64,000 nucleotides of DNA from Hymenobacter siberiensis (GTDB taxonomy: Bacteria > Bacteroidota > Bacteroidia > Cytophagales > Hymenobacteraceae): contig NZ_JAHLZY020000001.1 of assembly GCF_018967865.2 (NCBI RefSeq), positions 1,054,001 through 1,118,000 on the forward strand, read 5' to 3'. Under the pieces are notes generated by a model that had not been told where the DNA came from, did not search any database, and was given only the letters and a program-made list of their open reading frames with translations. The stretch's first letter is position 1; every line of letters begins with the position of its first letter. Of this stretch, positions 1-8,632 are shown in pieces. The translations under genes were made by a program, and so were the position numbers.

Positions 1-1891
1 TGTTGTTCACGGGGCGGGCGAAGCCGTGGCCTTCGTCGGGGGCCAGCAGGTACTGCACGGGGTAGTTGCGGTCGCGCAGGGCTACCACAATCTGGTCGGC
101 CTCGGCCTTGTTCACGCGGGGGTCGTTGGCGCCCTGCACCACCATGAGCGGGGTTTTGATTTTATTGGCCGAGCCCAGCGGCGACATGCGGTCGAGAGCC
201 GCCCGGCCTTCGGCAGTGCCGGGGTCGGCCATGCGGGCGTACATCTGCTTGCGGCCGGCCTCCCAGTAGGGCGGAATGGCGTTGAGCAGCGTGGTGAGGT
301 TGGATGGGGCCACGATGGCCACGGCGGCGCTGTACAAATCGGGGGTGAAGGCCACGCCAGCCAGCGTGGCATAGCCGCCATACGAGCCGCCCATGATGCC
401 CACGCGCTTGGGGTCGGCAATGCCCTGTGCCACCAGGTACTTCACGCCCCAGGTCAGGTCGTCCTGCATTTTGCGGCCCCACTCGCCATTGCCGGCGTTC
501 AGAAATTGCTTGCCGTAGCCGGTGCTGGCCCGGAAGTTGGGTGAGAGCACGGCGTAGCCCCGGTTGGCCAGAAACTGGGCCATGGTGTTGAAGCCGTAGA
601 CATCGCGCCCCCAGGGCCCGCCGTGGGGCAGAATGATGACGGGCAGGTTTTGGGCCGCCACGCCCTTGGGCAGGGTCAGGTAAGCCGGAATTTCGAGGCC
701 GTCCGACGACTTGTAGCGCACCACTTTCATGTCGGCCAGGTCGGCGGGGTGCAGCTTGGGACGGGTTTCGTACTGCTTGCTGAGCTGCTTGGTCTGGCGG
801 TCAAATAAGTAGGACACGCTGGGCTGGGTGGCCGAGCTGGCCGCGAGCAGCCACAGCCGCTCGTCGGTGGTGTGCGATATGGGCTGCACATCCAGGCCCG
901 GCAGCCGCCGGCTTACGGCGGCAAAATCCTGCTCAAAGCTCTTGTCCTTCCATACGCGGCGCATCCGGTCGTCCTCGAAGCTTACGTACACTGGCTCATG
1001 CGTTTTTTCCGAGATAGTGAGGCCGCCCACGTCCACGCGTTTCAGCGGGTCGGTCTGGTAGGGCTGTTCCTGGCCGGTAGCGGGGTCGAGGAGCACGATT
1101 TCGGCCAGGTTGCGCGAGCCTTTATTGGTGGCCAGGTATACGTGCTGGTTGTCTTTGGCGAAGCCTTCCACGGCGCTCTGTTCGTCAATCGTGGTCTTGT
1201 AGAAGGGCGTCATTTGCTCGTCTTCCACGCGCAGCCACTCGGTGCTGCCGTCGGGGTTCGAGCGGGCCGCCAGGCGCAGCTGGTCGTTCCAGTCGAACAC
1301 CCAGTCGCCGATGCGGTCGTTGTTCTGGCGCATCAGGGTTTTCTCGCCGGTGGTCAGGTTCAGCTTGTAGAGGTCGTGCCAGGCCTTGTCGCGGTCATTC
1401 AGGCCGATATACAAGGTATTGGGGTCGGTGAGGGGTGCGTTGACAATCTGCACCCGCACGCCCTTCAGGCCGGTGAGGTCGCGGGCGGTGGGCACGGCCT
1501 GGCCAGCGGGCAGGGCCTCCGCCGGGTTCACAGCGTAGATGTTGAAATTCTCGTCGCCGGCTTTGTCCTGGCTGTAAAGCAGGTACTTGCCGTTGCGGCT
1601 CCAGAAGTAGCTGCGCACCGGGCGAGCCTGGTCGTTGGTCATGGGTCGGGCCTTGTCGAAGGGCTCGTTCAGGCCTTTCACCCAGATGTTGCGGGTGCCG
1701 TTGTAGGGCCGGATGAAGGACAGAAACTTGCCGTCGGGCGAGAGTTGCGCCCCCGAAATTTCGGGGTCACCGAACAGCAGCTCGCGGTCGATGAGCGGGG
1801 GCTGGCTGCCCGTTTTGGCGGTTTGGGCCACGCTGTCTTGCGGAGTGGCCAAAGCCAGCAGCAGGCCCAAACCCAAAAGGAGATGTTTCAT
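1..1891 (-). CDS. S9 family prolyl oligopeptidase, C-terminus cut by window edge
   Basis: Secreted serine peptidase of the prolyl oligopeptidase (S9) family, likely cleaving peptides in the periplasm. The protein starts MKHLLLGLG with a signal peptide of about 22 residues. A beta-propeller-like region follows, with repeated phrases such as LSPDGKFLSF and WSRNGKYLLY, then an alpha/beta-hydrolase domain. The catalytic triad is visible: Ser503 in GGSYGGY, Asp590 in ANDPRVNK and His622 in DEGHGF. Only the last few residues are missing at position 1. The start at 1891 is chosen because it opens directly into the signal peptide. The gene is followed on its 5' side by the terminator of the upstream MaoC gene, so it is probably transcribed alone. 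Family assignment is firm; the substrate is unknown. Confidence 0.93.
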   Translation of the reverse strand, partial: MKHLLLGLGLLLALATPQDSVAQTAKTGSQPPLIDRELLFGDPEISGAQLSPDGKFLSFIRPYNGTRNIWVKGLNEPFDKARPMTNDQARPVRSYFWSRNGKYLLYSQDKAGDENFNIYAVNPAEALPAGQAVPTARDLTGLKGVRVQIVNAPLTDPNTLYIGLNDRDKAWHDLYKLNLTTGEKTLMRQNNDRIGDWVFDWNDQLRLAARSNPDGSTEWLRVEDEQMTPFYKTTIDEQSAVEGFAKDNQHVYLATNKGSRNLAEIVLLDPATGQEQPYQTDPLKRVDVGGLTISEKTHEPVYVSFEDDRMRRVWKDKSFEQDFAAVSRRLPGLDVQPISHTTDERLWLLAASSATQPSVSYLFDRQTKQLSKQYETRPKLHPADLADMKVVRYKSSDGLEIPAYLTLPKGVAAQNLPVIILPHGGPWGRDVYGFNTMAQFLANRGYAVLSPNFRASTGYGKQFLNAGNGEWGRKMQDDLTWGVKYLVAQGIADPKRVGIMGGSYGGYATLAGVAFTPDLYSAAVAIVAPSNLTTLLNAIPPYWEAGRKQMYARMADPGTAEGRAALDRMSPLGSANKIKTPLMVVQGANDPRVNKAEADQIVVALRDRNYPVQYLLAPDEGHGFARPVNN

Positions 1892-1932
1892 AAGCATTCG
1901 CAGAAAAAGATGAATATTTCGACCAATTTAAC

Positions 1933-1968
1933 CAAAAAAATGACCGGACAGCGTGAGCTGCCCGGTCA
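1933..1968 (-). terminator. Rho-independent terminator after the MaoC-like gene
   Basis: Read on the minus strand, a hairpin with arms around TGACCGG and CCGGTCA is followed by a run of T residues (positions about 1940 down to 1933). It lies 40 bases beyond the MaoC-like stop codon and just upstream of the S9 peptidase start. Confidence 0.75.
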
Positions 1969-2009
1969 TTCCTGCCTGTCGCCTAAATAAGCGCAGGTAT
2001 TCTATATTT

Positions 2010-2480
2010 CTATTGCTCCTGAAAGTGGTATAGGAACGTAATTACGCCGGTATACGCCGGCTTTTTCACGCCCTCAATTTCCAGCGAAACTTCGATGCGG
2101 GTTTTGGCAATGCCGCGCAGGTTGGCCACCGACAGCAGCTTGGCGTGCAGGCGCACGGTGCTGTTCACGGTCACGGCCTGGTTGAAGCGCAGGCTTTCAA
2201 TTTCGTAATTCACTTGCATTTTCAGGTTCTCGATGGTCACAATTTGCTGCCACAAGTAGGGCAGCAGCGCTACCGTGAGATAGCCGTGGGCAATGGTGGC
2301 CTTAAAGGGCGACTCTACCGCAGCGCGCTCGGCATCGGTATGAATCCACTGAAAATCGAGTGTGGCGGCGGCAAACTGGTCGATTTGGGCCTGCGTGATG
2401 GTGTGGTATTCGGACACGCCCAGCTCCTGGCTGGTATGCGCTTCGAGTTCGGCAAGACTGCCAATGGTAAGGATGGACAT
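2010..2480 (-). CDS. MaoC-like (R)-hydratase / hot-dog fold protein
   Basis: A 156-residue protein with the MaoC dehydratase hot-dog fold, which in this family hydrates trans-2-enoyl-CoA or a related thioester. The opening matches the family: SQELGVSEYHTITQAQIDQFAAAT, here seen as GVSEYHTITQ, then DFQWIHTD and the catalytic hydratase segment IAHGYLTVALLP, with Asp and His in the positions used by MaoC domains. Length is typical for a single-domain MaoC. The start MSILTIG at 2480 is preferred to an upstream in-frame ATG (2531) because family members begin here and the extra residues do not look conserved. Physiological substrate unknown. Confidence 0.88.
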   Translation of the reverse strand: MSILTIGSLAELEAHTSQELGVSEYHTITQAQIDQFAAATLDFQWIHTDAERAAVESPFKATIAHGYLTVALLPYLWQQIVTIENLKMQVNYEIESLRFNQAVTVNSTVRLHAKLLSVANLRGIAKTRIEVSLEIEGVKKPAYTGVITFLYHFQEQ

Positions 2481-2541
2481 AAAAGAAAAGTGGCGAATGA
2501 TTACGGATAAAGGGCCGTAAACATACGCCACTGGTTTGGTT

Positions 2542-2638
2542 CCCCGGTCTGACCGCCCTAGGCGGTCAGACCGGTTGAAGAGGGAACGAAATCGTGTTAC
2601 AACAACCGGTCTGACCGCCTAGGGCGGTCAGACCGGGG
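2542..2638. repeat. Twin GC-rich palindromes (family G)
   Basis: Two self-complementary units, 2542-2574 and 2606-2638, each reading CCGGTCTGACCGCC then its complement around CTAGG. The second unit is the inverse of the first, so the pair can also fold into one long hairpin. It lies between the MaoC-like gene start and the end of the DUF4197 pseudogene. No match to a protein. Confidence 0.85.
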
Positions 2639-2652
2639 CGTACCAGCCTCGC

Positions 2653-3434
2653 CTAGCTGCGGCCGCCAAACACGCGGCGCAGGAGCTCAGTAGTGCGGGC
2701 CACGGGATTTTCGCGGATGTTAGCTTCTTCCTGGGCGATGAGCGTGAACAGGCCATCCACGGCTTTGCCGGTGGCGTACTGGTTCAAATCGGGCTCCACT
2801 TTCTGTACCAGGGGCAGCTGGTTGTAGCTGCCGGCCAGCTGGGTGTAGTAGCGCGTGGCTCCCACCTGGTCGAGGCTTTTCTGCATGATGGGCGAGAAAG
2901 CCGAAACCAGCTGCGTCGAGGTGGTGCGCTTCAGGAACTGCGTGGCGGCGTCCTTCTGGCCGGTCAGGATATTCCAGACGTCGGAAAACGTGAGGCTTTT
3001 GATGGCCGAGATGAAAATGGGCTTGGCGCTTTTGGCCGCGTCCTCCGCGCCCCGGTTCAGGCTCAGCTCGAACTTATCGACCTGGCTGCCCAGGCCAATG
3101 CTGCGCAGCGTGGTGGCCACGCGCTGGGTATCGGGTGGGAAAGGAATACGGATGAGGCGGTTGAGGTAGAAGCCATCGGTCTGGGAGGCTTGGTCGGCCC
3201 CTTTGCTGATGCCTTGCAGCAGCGCCTCCTTGAGGCCATTGGCCTCAAGGAGGCGCTGCTGAGGCCGGCAATGCTGCTGCTGCCCGTGGAGCTGGTGGTG
3301 CCCGAGGTGCTGCCCGGCAGTTTGATGCCCCCGGGCAGCTTGATGCCGCCCAGATTGGGCAGGCGGAACTGGGCCGAAGCATTGAGAGAACTAACCGAAA
3401 GCAGCAGCAGGGCCGCGAGAGTGAAGGTTTTCAT
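2653..3434 (-). pseudogene. DUF4197 family secreted protein, frameshifted
   Basis: The frame opened at 3434 encodes a signal peptide (MKTFTLAALLLL... ending ASAQ) and a Gly/Ser-rich linker, then runs into nonsense residues after SSIAGLS near 3265. The rest of a DUF4197 domain continues in a different frame: NGLKEALLQGISKGADQ, TDGFYLNRLIRIPFPPD, then VATTLRSIGLGSQVDKF and on to the end at RRVFGGRS. The frame change falls exactly in a perfect hairpin at 3217-3261 (21-base arms, 3-base loop). The spacing there is one base short of keeping frame. DUF4197 proteins are secreted helical proteins of unknown function. Either a real inactivating mutation or an assembly error at a hairpin. Confidence 0.82.
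3217..3261. repeat. Perfect 21-base-arm hairpin inside the DUF4197 gene
   Basis: Arms 3217-3237 and 3241-3261 are exact reverse complements, with loop ATT. The right arm corresponds on the coding strand to sequence upstream of codons for NGLKEALL, and the left arm encodes those codons. Such a perfect palindrome inside a coding region, coinciding with a one-base frame loss, suggests template switching between imperfect inverted repeats. Confidence 0.88.
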
Positions 3435-3495
3435 AGGAGGAGCGCCACTGCGGAACAGCCCGGCAATGGGCGCAGTACAAGGGCCGTGCCGGATG

Positions 3496-4239
3496 CTAAA
3501 GCCGGTTGAGCCGGCCGCCGTCTACGCGCACTTCGGCTCCCTGCACAAAGACGGCATCATCCGAAGCGAGGTAGGCGATGATGGCGGCCACGTCTTCGGG
3601 CTTGCCCACGTCGGTTTTGTCAATGATTTCGACGCCGGATTTTACGTTCGGATTCTCCCAGAGCATGGGCGTGTCGATGGCGCCGGGCAGCACGACGTTG
3701 GTGCGGATGCCCTTCGGCTTGCCTTCGAGAGCCGACGAGCGGGTGAGCGACAGCATGGCCGCCTTCGCCGCCGCATAAGGGGCCACCAGCGGACTGGTTT
3801 CGATGGCGTGAATGCTGGACACGTTCACAATGCTGCCGCCGGGCTTCATGTGCAGAAAAGCCTGCTTGGTGAAGTAGAACGCGCCCAGCAAGTCCACGTT
3901 CAGAATGCGCAGCCAATCGTCGCCGGTCAGCTCCTCCAGGGCTTTGAACTGCATGAGGCCGGCGTTGTTCACCACCGCATCGAGGCGGCCGAACCGGGCC
4001 AACGTAGCGGCCACGGTGGCTTCTACCTGGGCCTCCACGGCCACGTTGCAGAGGCTGGCCAGCACCTCGGGCGCGCCGGCGGCCTGCACCTCGGGCACGG
4101 CGGCATCGAGGTTGGCCTGGTTGTAATCGGCGAGTACCACGCGGGCCCCTTCGGAGGCGAAACGCCGGGCCGTGGCCAGGCCGATGCCGCTGGCACCGCC
4201 GGTAATGAGAACGACTTTATCCTGGAAGCGAAGAGGCAT
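3496..4239 (-). CDS. SDR family NAD(P)-dependent oxidoreductase
   Basis: Classical short-chain dehydrogenase of 247 residues. It has the Rossmann cofactor motif TGGASGIG (residues 13-20), the structural motif NNAG (about 91-94), catalytic Ser in VNVSSIHA and the YAAAK active-site Tyr/Lys pair, and ends DGGRLNRL. The acidic residue after strand beta-2 (LADYNQ) suggests NAD preference. Because the plus-strand cluster from 6.5 kb carries galactonate catabolism, an aldose 1-dehydrogenase role (galactose to galactonolactone) is attractive, but that is inference from context; SDR sequence alone does not give the substrate. Confidence 0.92.
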   Translation of the reverse strand: MPLRFQDKVVLITGGASGIGLATARRFASEGARVVLADYNQANLDAAVPEVQAAGAPEVLASLCNVAVEAQVEATVAATLARFGRLDAVVNNAGLMQFKALEELTGDDWLRILNVDLLGAFYFTKQAFLHMKPGGSIVNVSSIHAIETSPLVAPYAAAKAAMLSLTRSSALEGKPKGIRTNVVLPGAIDTPMLWENPNVKSGVEIIDKTDVGKPEDVAAIIAYLASDDAVFVQGAEVRVDGGRLNRL

Positions 4240-4278
4240 GGGGAAGGGGGGGAAGGAGGAGATTTAGGAAAGAAGAAC

Positions 4279-4384
4279 GTCATGCAGAGCGCAGCGAAGC
4301 ATCTTGCCAGAGGCAGTAATTCAATCCTCGCACTCGCATTGATTGGTGACTGCGGGCAAGATGCTTCGCTATGCTCTGCATGAC
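4279..4384. repeat. GTCATGC-type intergenic palindrome (family A)
   Basis: Inverted repeat with arms GTCATGCAGAGCGCAGCGAA and the matching complement ending CTCTGCATGAC, separated by about 45 bases. It sits between the SDR gene and the GH1 gene. The same arm recurs at 7181, 22488, 23379, 26423, 60061 and 61345 and as shorter variants elsewhere. Confidence 0.9.
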
Positions 4385-4390
4385 AGTATT

Positions 4391-5710
4391 TTACGCGGAA
4401 TCAGTAGTAGTGGGATTGGCCGGTTTGGTGGAGCTATCGGCGGTGTCGGCTTTCGCGTTGGCTTTTTGCTCCCGGGCCCAGGCGGCGTTGCTGGCCTGGG
4501 GCATCACGATGGGCACTTGCAGGCACACGCTTTGGGCAGGCAGCACCTGGCGCCAGTCGGCGATGAGGTGCTTGTAGGCCGTGCCCACGGGCCGGATGTT
4601 GCGGTCGAGGTCGTAGAGACCCACGGGGTTCAGGCGGCCGTTGTTTTCGCGCAGGGCGGTGTCCCAGTCCACCTGGTCGGTGAGGGAGTACCAGGTGAAG
4701 CCCACCATGGGCACGCCGTCGTTGCGCACGCGCAGCACGTTGGCCCACTCTTTCCAGAGCCAGTTCACGGCCTCGTCGCCGTTGGGACCCTGCCAGATGT
4801 TGGTTTCGGTGTGCATCACGGGCAGGCGGTAGCGGTCGTGGTACTGTGTGGTGATGACGTGGTAGCCAAAAATCTCGCCCGAGGCGCGGGTGCTGCCATC
4901 GGCCGCCACGCGGTGCTCGTTGGTGTGGTAGTAGTCGTTGCCCATTATGCAATGGTGCTTCATCTTGTTTTTCAGGAAGAAGTGATACTCTTCGCGGGTC
5001 ATGCCGTTGTCCGTCAGGAATTCGTACATGCTCGAATTCACGCGGCGGCCGTAGTTCAAATCCAGCGACAGAAACCGCTCGGAGTTCATGGTTTCGGCCG
5101 GGCCGATGGCGGCCGGATTTTCGGCGTGGAAATATTCCGACGACTCGCTCTGGATGAAAATAGCATCGGGTCGCGCTTCTAATATGGCGCTCATAGCCAG
5201 TACGTTGGCCTTCACGATGTATTTAAGGGCCGTCACGAAGGACTTATCGCCGGTCAGCTGCTCGTTCCACCAGCCGTAGCGGGCCGAAAACACGGCGCAG
5301 ATGTACATCTCGTTCACCGGCGTGTAGAGCTGCACCCACGGAAACCGCTGGGCAAACGCTTTGGCATACTGCGCAAACAGCACCGGAAAATCGGGGTTCT
5401 GGAAGTTGCCAATCCAGTCGGGCACGCCGAAATGGCACAGGTCCACGATGGGCGAGATGTTGCGCCGCAACAGGTCCTGAAACGTCACATCGGCAAAGCT
5501 CCAGTCGTACTTGCCCGGCCCCAGAAACGTGGTGTGAATGGGCGGCCCATAGCGCAGGAACTTGATGCCCAGCTCATCGACGAGGTCGAAATCCTTCTGC
5601 CAGAGCTTGTAGTGGTTGCATTTTTCCAGCTCATCCACGCGGTGCCGGCCGTTCTGGATGGTGGGGTTGCTGTTTTCGATGCCGGTGGCGAAAAGGAACT
5701 GAGGAACCAT
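4391..5710 (-). CDS. Glycoside hydrolase family 1 enzyme
   Basis: A 439-residue cytoplasmic-looking protein (no signal peptide) of the clan A family 1 glycosidases, which hydrolyse beta-glucosides or beta-galactosides by a retaining mechanism. The general acid/base Glu134 is in YTPVNEMY, the counterpart of the family TxNEP motif, and the likely nucleophile Glu302 is in MHTETNIW. Other barrel-strand signatures are RYGPPIH and LCHFGVPDW. The C-terminal 40 residues are Ala/Thr/Ser-rich and low in complexity, probably a flexible tail. Its place next to an SDR and the galactonate cluster is consistent with supplying free hexose. Exact sugar unknown. Confidence 0.87.
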   Translation of the reverse strand: MVPQFLFATGIENSNPTIQNGRHRVDELEKCNHYKLWQKDFDLVDELGIKFLRYGPPIHTTFLGPGKYDWSFADVTFQDLLRRNISPIVDLCHFGVPDWIGNFQNPDFPVLFAQYAKAFAQRFPWVQLYTPVNEMYICAVFSARYGWWNEQLTGDKSFVTALKYIVKANVLAMSAILEARPDAIFIQSESSEYFHAENPAAIGPAETMNSERFLSLDLNYGRRVNSSMYEFLTDNGMTREEYHFFLKNKMKHHCIMGNDYYHTNEHRVAADGSTRASGEIFGYHVITTQYHDRYRLPVMHTETNIWQGPNGDEAVNWLWKEWANVLRVRNDGVPMVGFTWYSLTDQVDWDTALRENNGRLNPVGLYDLDRNIRPVGTAYKHLIADWRQVLPAQSVCLQVPIVMPQASNAAWAREQKANAKADTADSSTKPANPTTTDSA

Positions 5711-5822
5711 GAGCGAAGGAAAGGTGATGGCTGGCCGCCGAGGTGGGCAACCCGGTCTGTATCCACCGGTTTACTCCTTTCGCCGGTTCACGTTACGTTC
5801 AGGGGCACTGCGGCCGGCGCGG

Positions 5823-6428
5823 CTACAGTAGCCGCCGCTCCACAATCTTCAGCTGCGCATCGAACGCATACACGCAGATGCCGCCCGTCACAATTTCCAG
5901 CGATTCAACTTCCTCCGGCGTGAGGTGCTCTAGGTACATGCGCAGCCCGCGCAAGGTGTTGCCGTGCGATACCACCAGAATATCCTGGCCGGCGCGCAGC
6001 TTCGGGGCAATCTCGGCCTCAAAGTATTTCACGGCCCGGGCCTGGGTTTGCTGCAGGCTTTCGCCGCCGGGCGGGGGCACGGCGTAGCTGCGCCGCCAGC
6101 TATCAATTTGGGCCTGGCCGTATTTCAGGGCTGTTTCGGCTTTGTTGAGGCCCTGCAAATCGCCGTACATGCGTTCCCGCAGGGCCCCGGCGTGGTGCAC
6201 CGGAATGGTGGCCCAGGCCGGCCGCGCCACAATGATGTCGAGCGTGCGCTCGGCCCGAATCAGGTCGGAGCTGTAGGCCGCGTCGAAGTGGTAGCCGCGC
6301 AGCTTGTCGGCCACGGTGTGGGCCTCGGCCTCGCCGGTGGGGCTGAGGGGCACGTCGAGCCAGCCGGTGAAGACATTGGCCAGGTTGGAAGTCGATTCGC
6401 CGTGCCGGACGAGCACCAGGTTGGCCAT
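5823..6428 (-). CDS. gpmA: 2,3-bisphosphoglycerate-dependent phosphoglycerate mutase
   Basis: Interconverts 3- and 2-phosphoglycerate in glycolysis through a phosphohistidine. The catalytic His is in VRHGES (residue 9) and the second active-site His in VVSHGNTLR. The dPGM-specific segment ERMYGDLQGLNK distinguishes it from generic histidine phosphatases. At 201 residues it is the short form, lacking part of the C-terminal extension of the E. coli enzyme. It lies head to head with the sugar-acid cluster starting at 6535, with only about 100 bases between, so the two may share a control region. Lower glycolysis is where the products of that cluster enter. Confidence 0.93.
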   Translation of the reverse strand: MANLVLVRHGESTSNLANVFTGWLDVPLSPTGEAEAHTVADKLRGYHFDAAYSSDLIRAERTLDIIVARPAWATIPVHHAGALRERMYGDLQGLNKAETALKYGQAQIDSWRRSYAVPPPGGESLQQTQARAVKYFEAEIAPKLRAGQDILVVSHGNTLRGLRMYLEHLTPEEVESLEIVTGGICVYAFDAQLKIVERRLL

Positions 6429-6534
6429 GGGGGAGGGGGAAAAGGACGAGCCGCCGGCCGCCGGGCCTAACCTGCGTTCGTGGTTCTACGTTGCCAGGAA
6501 GGCGCAATGATGCGCGCCCCGTTCTGAAGTCTGC

Positions 6535-7164
6535 ATGAACCCACTGGCCCACATTCTCGAACACAAGGTAATCGCCATTGTGCGCGGAGCCGACCCCCGG
6601 AGCCTGCTGCGCATTGCCCGGGCCCTGCACGCCGGTGGCGTGCGCCTGATGGAAGTGACGCTGAACTCGCCCGGCGCGCTGGCTTCGATTGAGGAAGTTG
6701 CCGGGGCGATGGAAGGCAAGGTGCTGGTGGGTGCCGGTACCGTGCTCGACCCCGAAACGGCCCGCGCCGCCCTGCTGGCCGGGGCGAAATACATCATCTC
6801 GCCCACCCTCAACAAAAAAACCATTCGCCTGACCAAGCGCTACGGGGCCGTGAGCATCCCCGGGGCCTACACCGCCACCGAGATTCTGAAGGCCTACGAA
6901 TACGGCGGCGACATCATCAAAGTGTTTCCAGCCTCGGCCAGCGGCGCGGGCTATTTTAAAGATATTGCCGGGCCGCTGCCCTTCATTCCGCTCATGCCCA
7001 CGGGCGGCGTTTCGCTGGATAATATCAAAGGATTTAAAGAAGCCGGGGCAGTAGCCTTCGGCCTGGGCAGCGCGCTGGTTGATACCCGGCAGGCCGTGAC
7101 GGAGGAGTACCTGACGCAGCTCACGGAGCGGGCGCGGCAGTTTGTGGCGGCGGTGGCGGGGTAG
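6535..7164 (+). CDS. dgoA: 2-keto-3-deoxy-6-phospho-sugar acid aldolase (KDPG/KDPGal aldolase)
   Basis: Class I aldolase of 209 residues that splits a 2-keto-3-deoxy-6-phosphoaldonate into pyruvate and glyceraldehyde-3-phosphate. Family marks are Glu40 in LMEVTLNSPG, the phosphate-binding GAGTVL and the Schiff-base Lys129 in IKVFPAS, followed by PTGGVSLDN. Sequence alone fits either KDPG (eda) or KDPGal (dgoA) aldolase. The following genes are galactonate dehydratase and 2-dehydro-3-deoxygalactonokinase, so the galactose-series substrate is favoured. First gene of a same-strand run of four up to 10505, though palindromes at 7181 and 8440 interrupt it. Confidence 0.9.
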   Translation: MNPLAHILEHKVIAIVRGADPRSLLRIARALHAGGVRLMEVTLNSPGALASIEEVAGAMEGKVLVGAGTVLDPETARAALLAGAKYIISPTLNKKTIRLTKRYGAVSIPGAYTATEILKAYEYGGDIIKVFPASASGAGYFKDIAGPLPFIPLMPTGGVSLDNIKGFKEAGAVAFGLGSALVDTRQAVTEEYLTQLTERARQFVAAVAG

Positions 7165-7180
7165 AGCGATGAGGACGCTC

Positions 7181-7247
7181 GTCATGCAGAGCGCAGCGAA
7201 CCGAAGGTCGGCGTAGCCAAGCATCGGTTCGCTGCGCTCTGCATGAC
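7181..7247. repeat. GTCATGC-type palindrome (family A) between dgoA and dgoD
   Basis: Long near-perfect hairpin starting GTCATGCAGAGCGCAGCGAA and ending with its complement at GCATGAC. It lies between two genes that seem to belong to the same pathway, so it would be transcribed if they form an operon. Confidence 0.88.
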
Positions 7248-7284
7248 GACCTTTCCCCGTTCAAATATTCCTATCCGACACCCC

Positions 7285-8433
7285 ATGAAAATCACCCGCT
7301 TCGAACTCTTTCAGGTGCCGCCGCGCTGGCTGTTCCTCAAAATTGAAACCGATACCGGCTTCGTGGGCTGGGGCGAGCCCGTGATTGAGGGCAAGGCGGC
7401 CACCGTGGCCGCTGCCGTAACCGAGCTGATGTCAACCCTAATCGGCAAAGACCCGCTTCACATCGAAGACCATTGGCAGGTGATGTACCGGGGCGGCTTC
7501 TACCGGGGCGGGCCCATTCTGATGTCGGCCATCGCGGGTATCGACCAGGCGCTGTGGGACATCAAGGGCAAGTACCACGATGCGCCGATTTACCAATTGC
7601 TGGGCGGCCCGGTGCGCGACAAAATGCGCGTTTACTCTTGGATTGGCGGCGACCGGCCCGAGCACGTAGGCGCGGCGGCCGTCGACATGGTGGCCAAGGG
7701 ATTCACCGCCATTAAGATGAACGCCACCGACGAAATGGCCTACGTCGATTCCTACGTGAAGATTGACGCCGTGCTGGCCCGCGTGGCGGCCGTGCGGGCG
7801 GCGGGCGGGCCGGGGCTGGGCATCGGCATCGATTTCCACGGTCGGGTGCACAAAACCATGGCCAAGGTGCTGGCCCACGAGCTGGAAATCTATCGGCCCA
7901 TGTTCATCGAGGAGCCCGTGCTGCCGCAGAACAACGAGGCTCTGCGCGAGATTGCCCGGCATACCAGCATTCCCATCGCCACCGGCGAGCGCATGTTTTC
8001 GCGCTGGGATTTCAAGCAGTTGCTCATCGATGGCTACGTCGATATCATTCAGCCCGATGTATCGCACGCCGGCGGCATCACCGAGTGCAAAAAAATCATC
8101 GGCATGGCCGAAGCCTTCGATGTGGCCGCCGCGCCGCACTGCCCGTTGGGGCCGATTGCGCTGGCCGCCTGCTTGCAAGTGGATGCCTCGTGCCACAATG
8201 CTTTCATTCAGGAGCAGAGCCTGGGCATTCACTACAACAAGGAGAATGATTTGCTTGATTACCTGGTTGATAAGTCAGTATTTGACTACGAGGCCGGGCA
8301 TTGCCGCATTCCCGGTGGGCCGGGGCTCGGCATTGAAATCAACGAGGAATACGTGCGCCGCCGCGCCGCCATTGGCCACAACTGGCACAATCCCATCTGG
8401 CGAAATGAGGATGGGAGCGTGGCAGAATGGTAG
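7285..8433 (+). CDS. dgoD: D-galactonate dehydratase
   Basis: Enolase-superfamily enzyme (mandelate racemase subgroup) that dehydrates D-galactonate to 2-keto-3-deoxygalactonate. With the start at MKITRFELF the protein has 382 residues, as in E. coli DgoD. The known DgoD active-site positions line up by number: Asp183 and His185 in GIDFHGR, Glu209 in FIEEPV, Glu235 in ATGERM and His285 in APHCPLGP. An upstream in-frame ATG at 7243 lies in the palindrome and is not used here. The residue-by-residue agreement makes this one of the safest functional calls in the window, and it anchors the pathway reading of its neighbours. Confidence 0.96.
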   Translation: MKITRFELFQVPPRWLFLKIETDTGFVGWGEPVIEGKAATVAAAVTELMSTLIGKDPLHIEDHWQVMYRGGFYRGGPILMSAIAGIDQALWDIKGKYHDAPIYQLLGGPVRDKMRVYSWIGGDRPEHVGAAAVDMVAKGFTAIKMNATDEMAYVDSYVKIDAVLARVAAVRAAGGPGLGIGIDFHGRVHKTMAKVLAHELEIYRPMFIEEPVLPQNNEALREIARHTSIPIATGERMFSRWDFKQLLIDGYVDIIQPDVSHAGGITECKKIIGMAEAFDVAAAPHCPLGPIALAACLQVDASCHNAFIQEQSLGIHYNKENDLLDYLVDKSVFDYEAGHCRIPGGPGLGIEINEEYVRRRAAIGHNWHNPIWRNEDGSVAEW

Positions 8434-8439
8434 CACATC

Positions 8440-8615
8440 ACTCCCCTCCTCAGCTGAGGAGGGGACGCTGCCGCGAAGCGGCAGCTGGGGTGGTTGACCT
8501 CGTTGAACGACCCCCAAACGACCCCCGCACGATGCGGTCGCGAGCCGTTCAACGAAGCAATCACCCCCGTTTCAGCTTCGCTGAAACATCCCCTCCTCGG
8601 CTGAGGAGGGGAGTA
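8440..8615. repeat. Compound palindrome with CCCCTCCTCAGCTGAGGAGGGG ends (family F)
   Basis: The outer units 8441-8464 and 8589-8614 are each self-complementary around CAGCTG or CGGCTG. Between them are smaller hairpins (GCCGCGAAGCGGC, TTCAGCTTCGCTGAA) and an inner inverted pair built on GGTTGACCTCGTTGAACG. The whole can fold into a cloverleaf-like structure. It fills the gap between dgoD and dgoK. Confidence 0.85.
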
Positions 8616-8632
8616 CTGTTCAATCCTCAGCT

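Noticed and set aside
872..1990. A 372-codon open frame on the plus strand opposite the S9 peptidase
   Set aside because: GC-rich codon bias keeps the antisense frame open; the product is repetitive in Gly/Val/His/Ala and has no domain, while the minus strand encodes a peptidase with its full triad.
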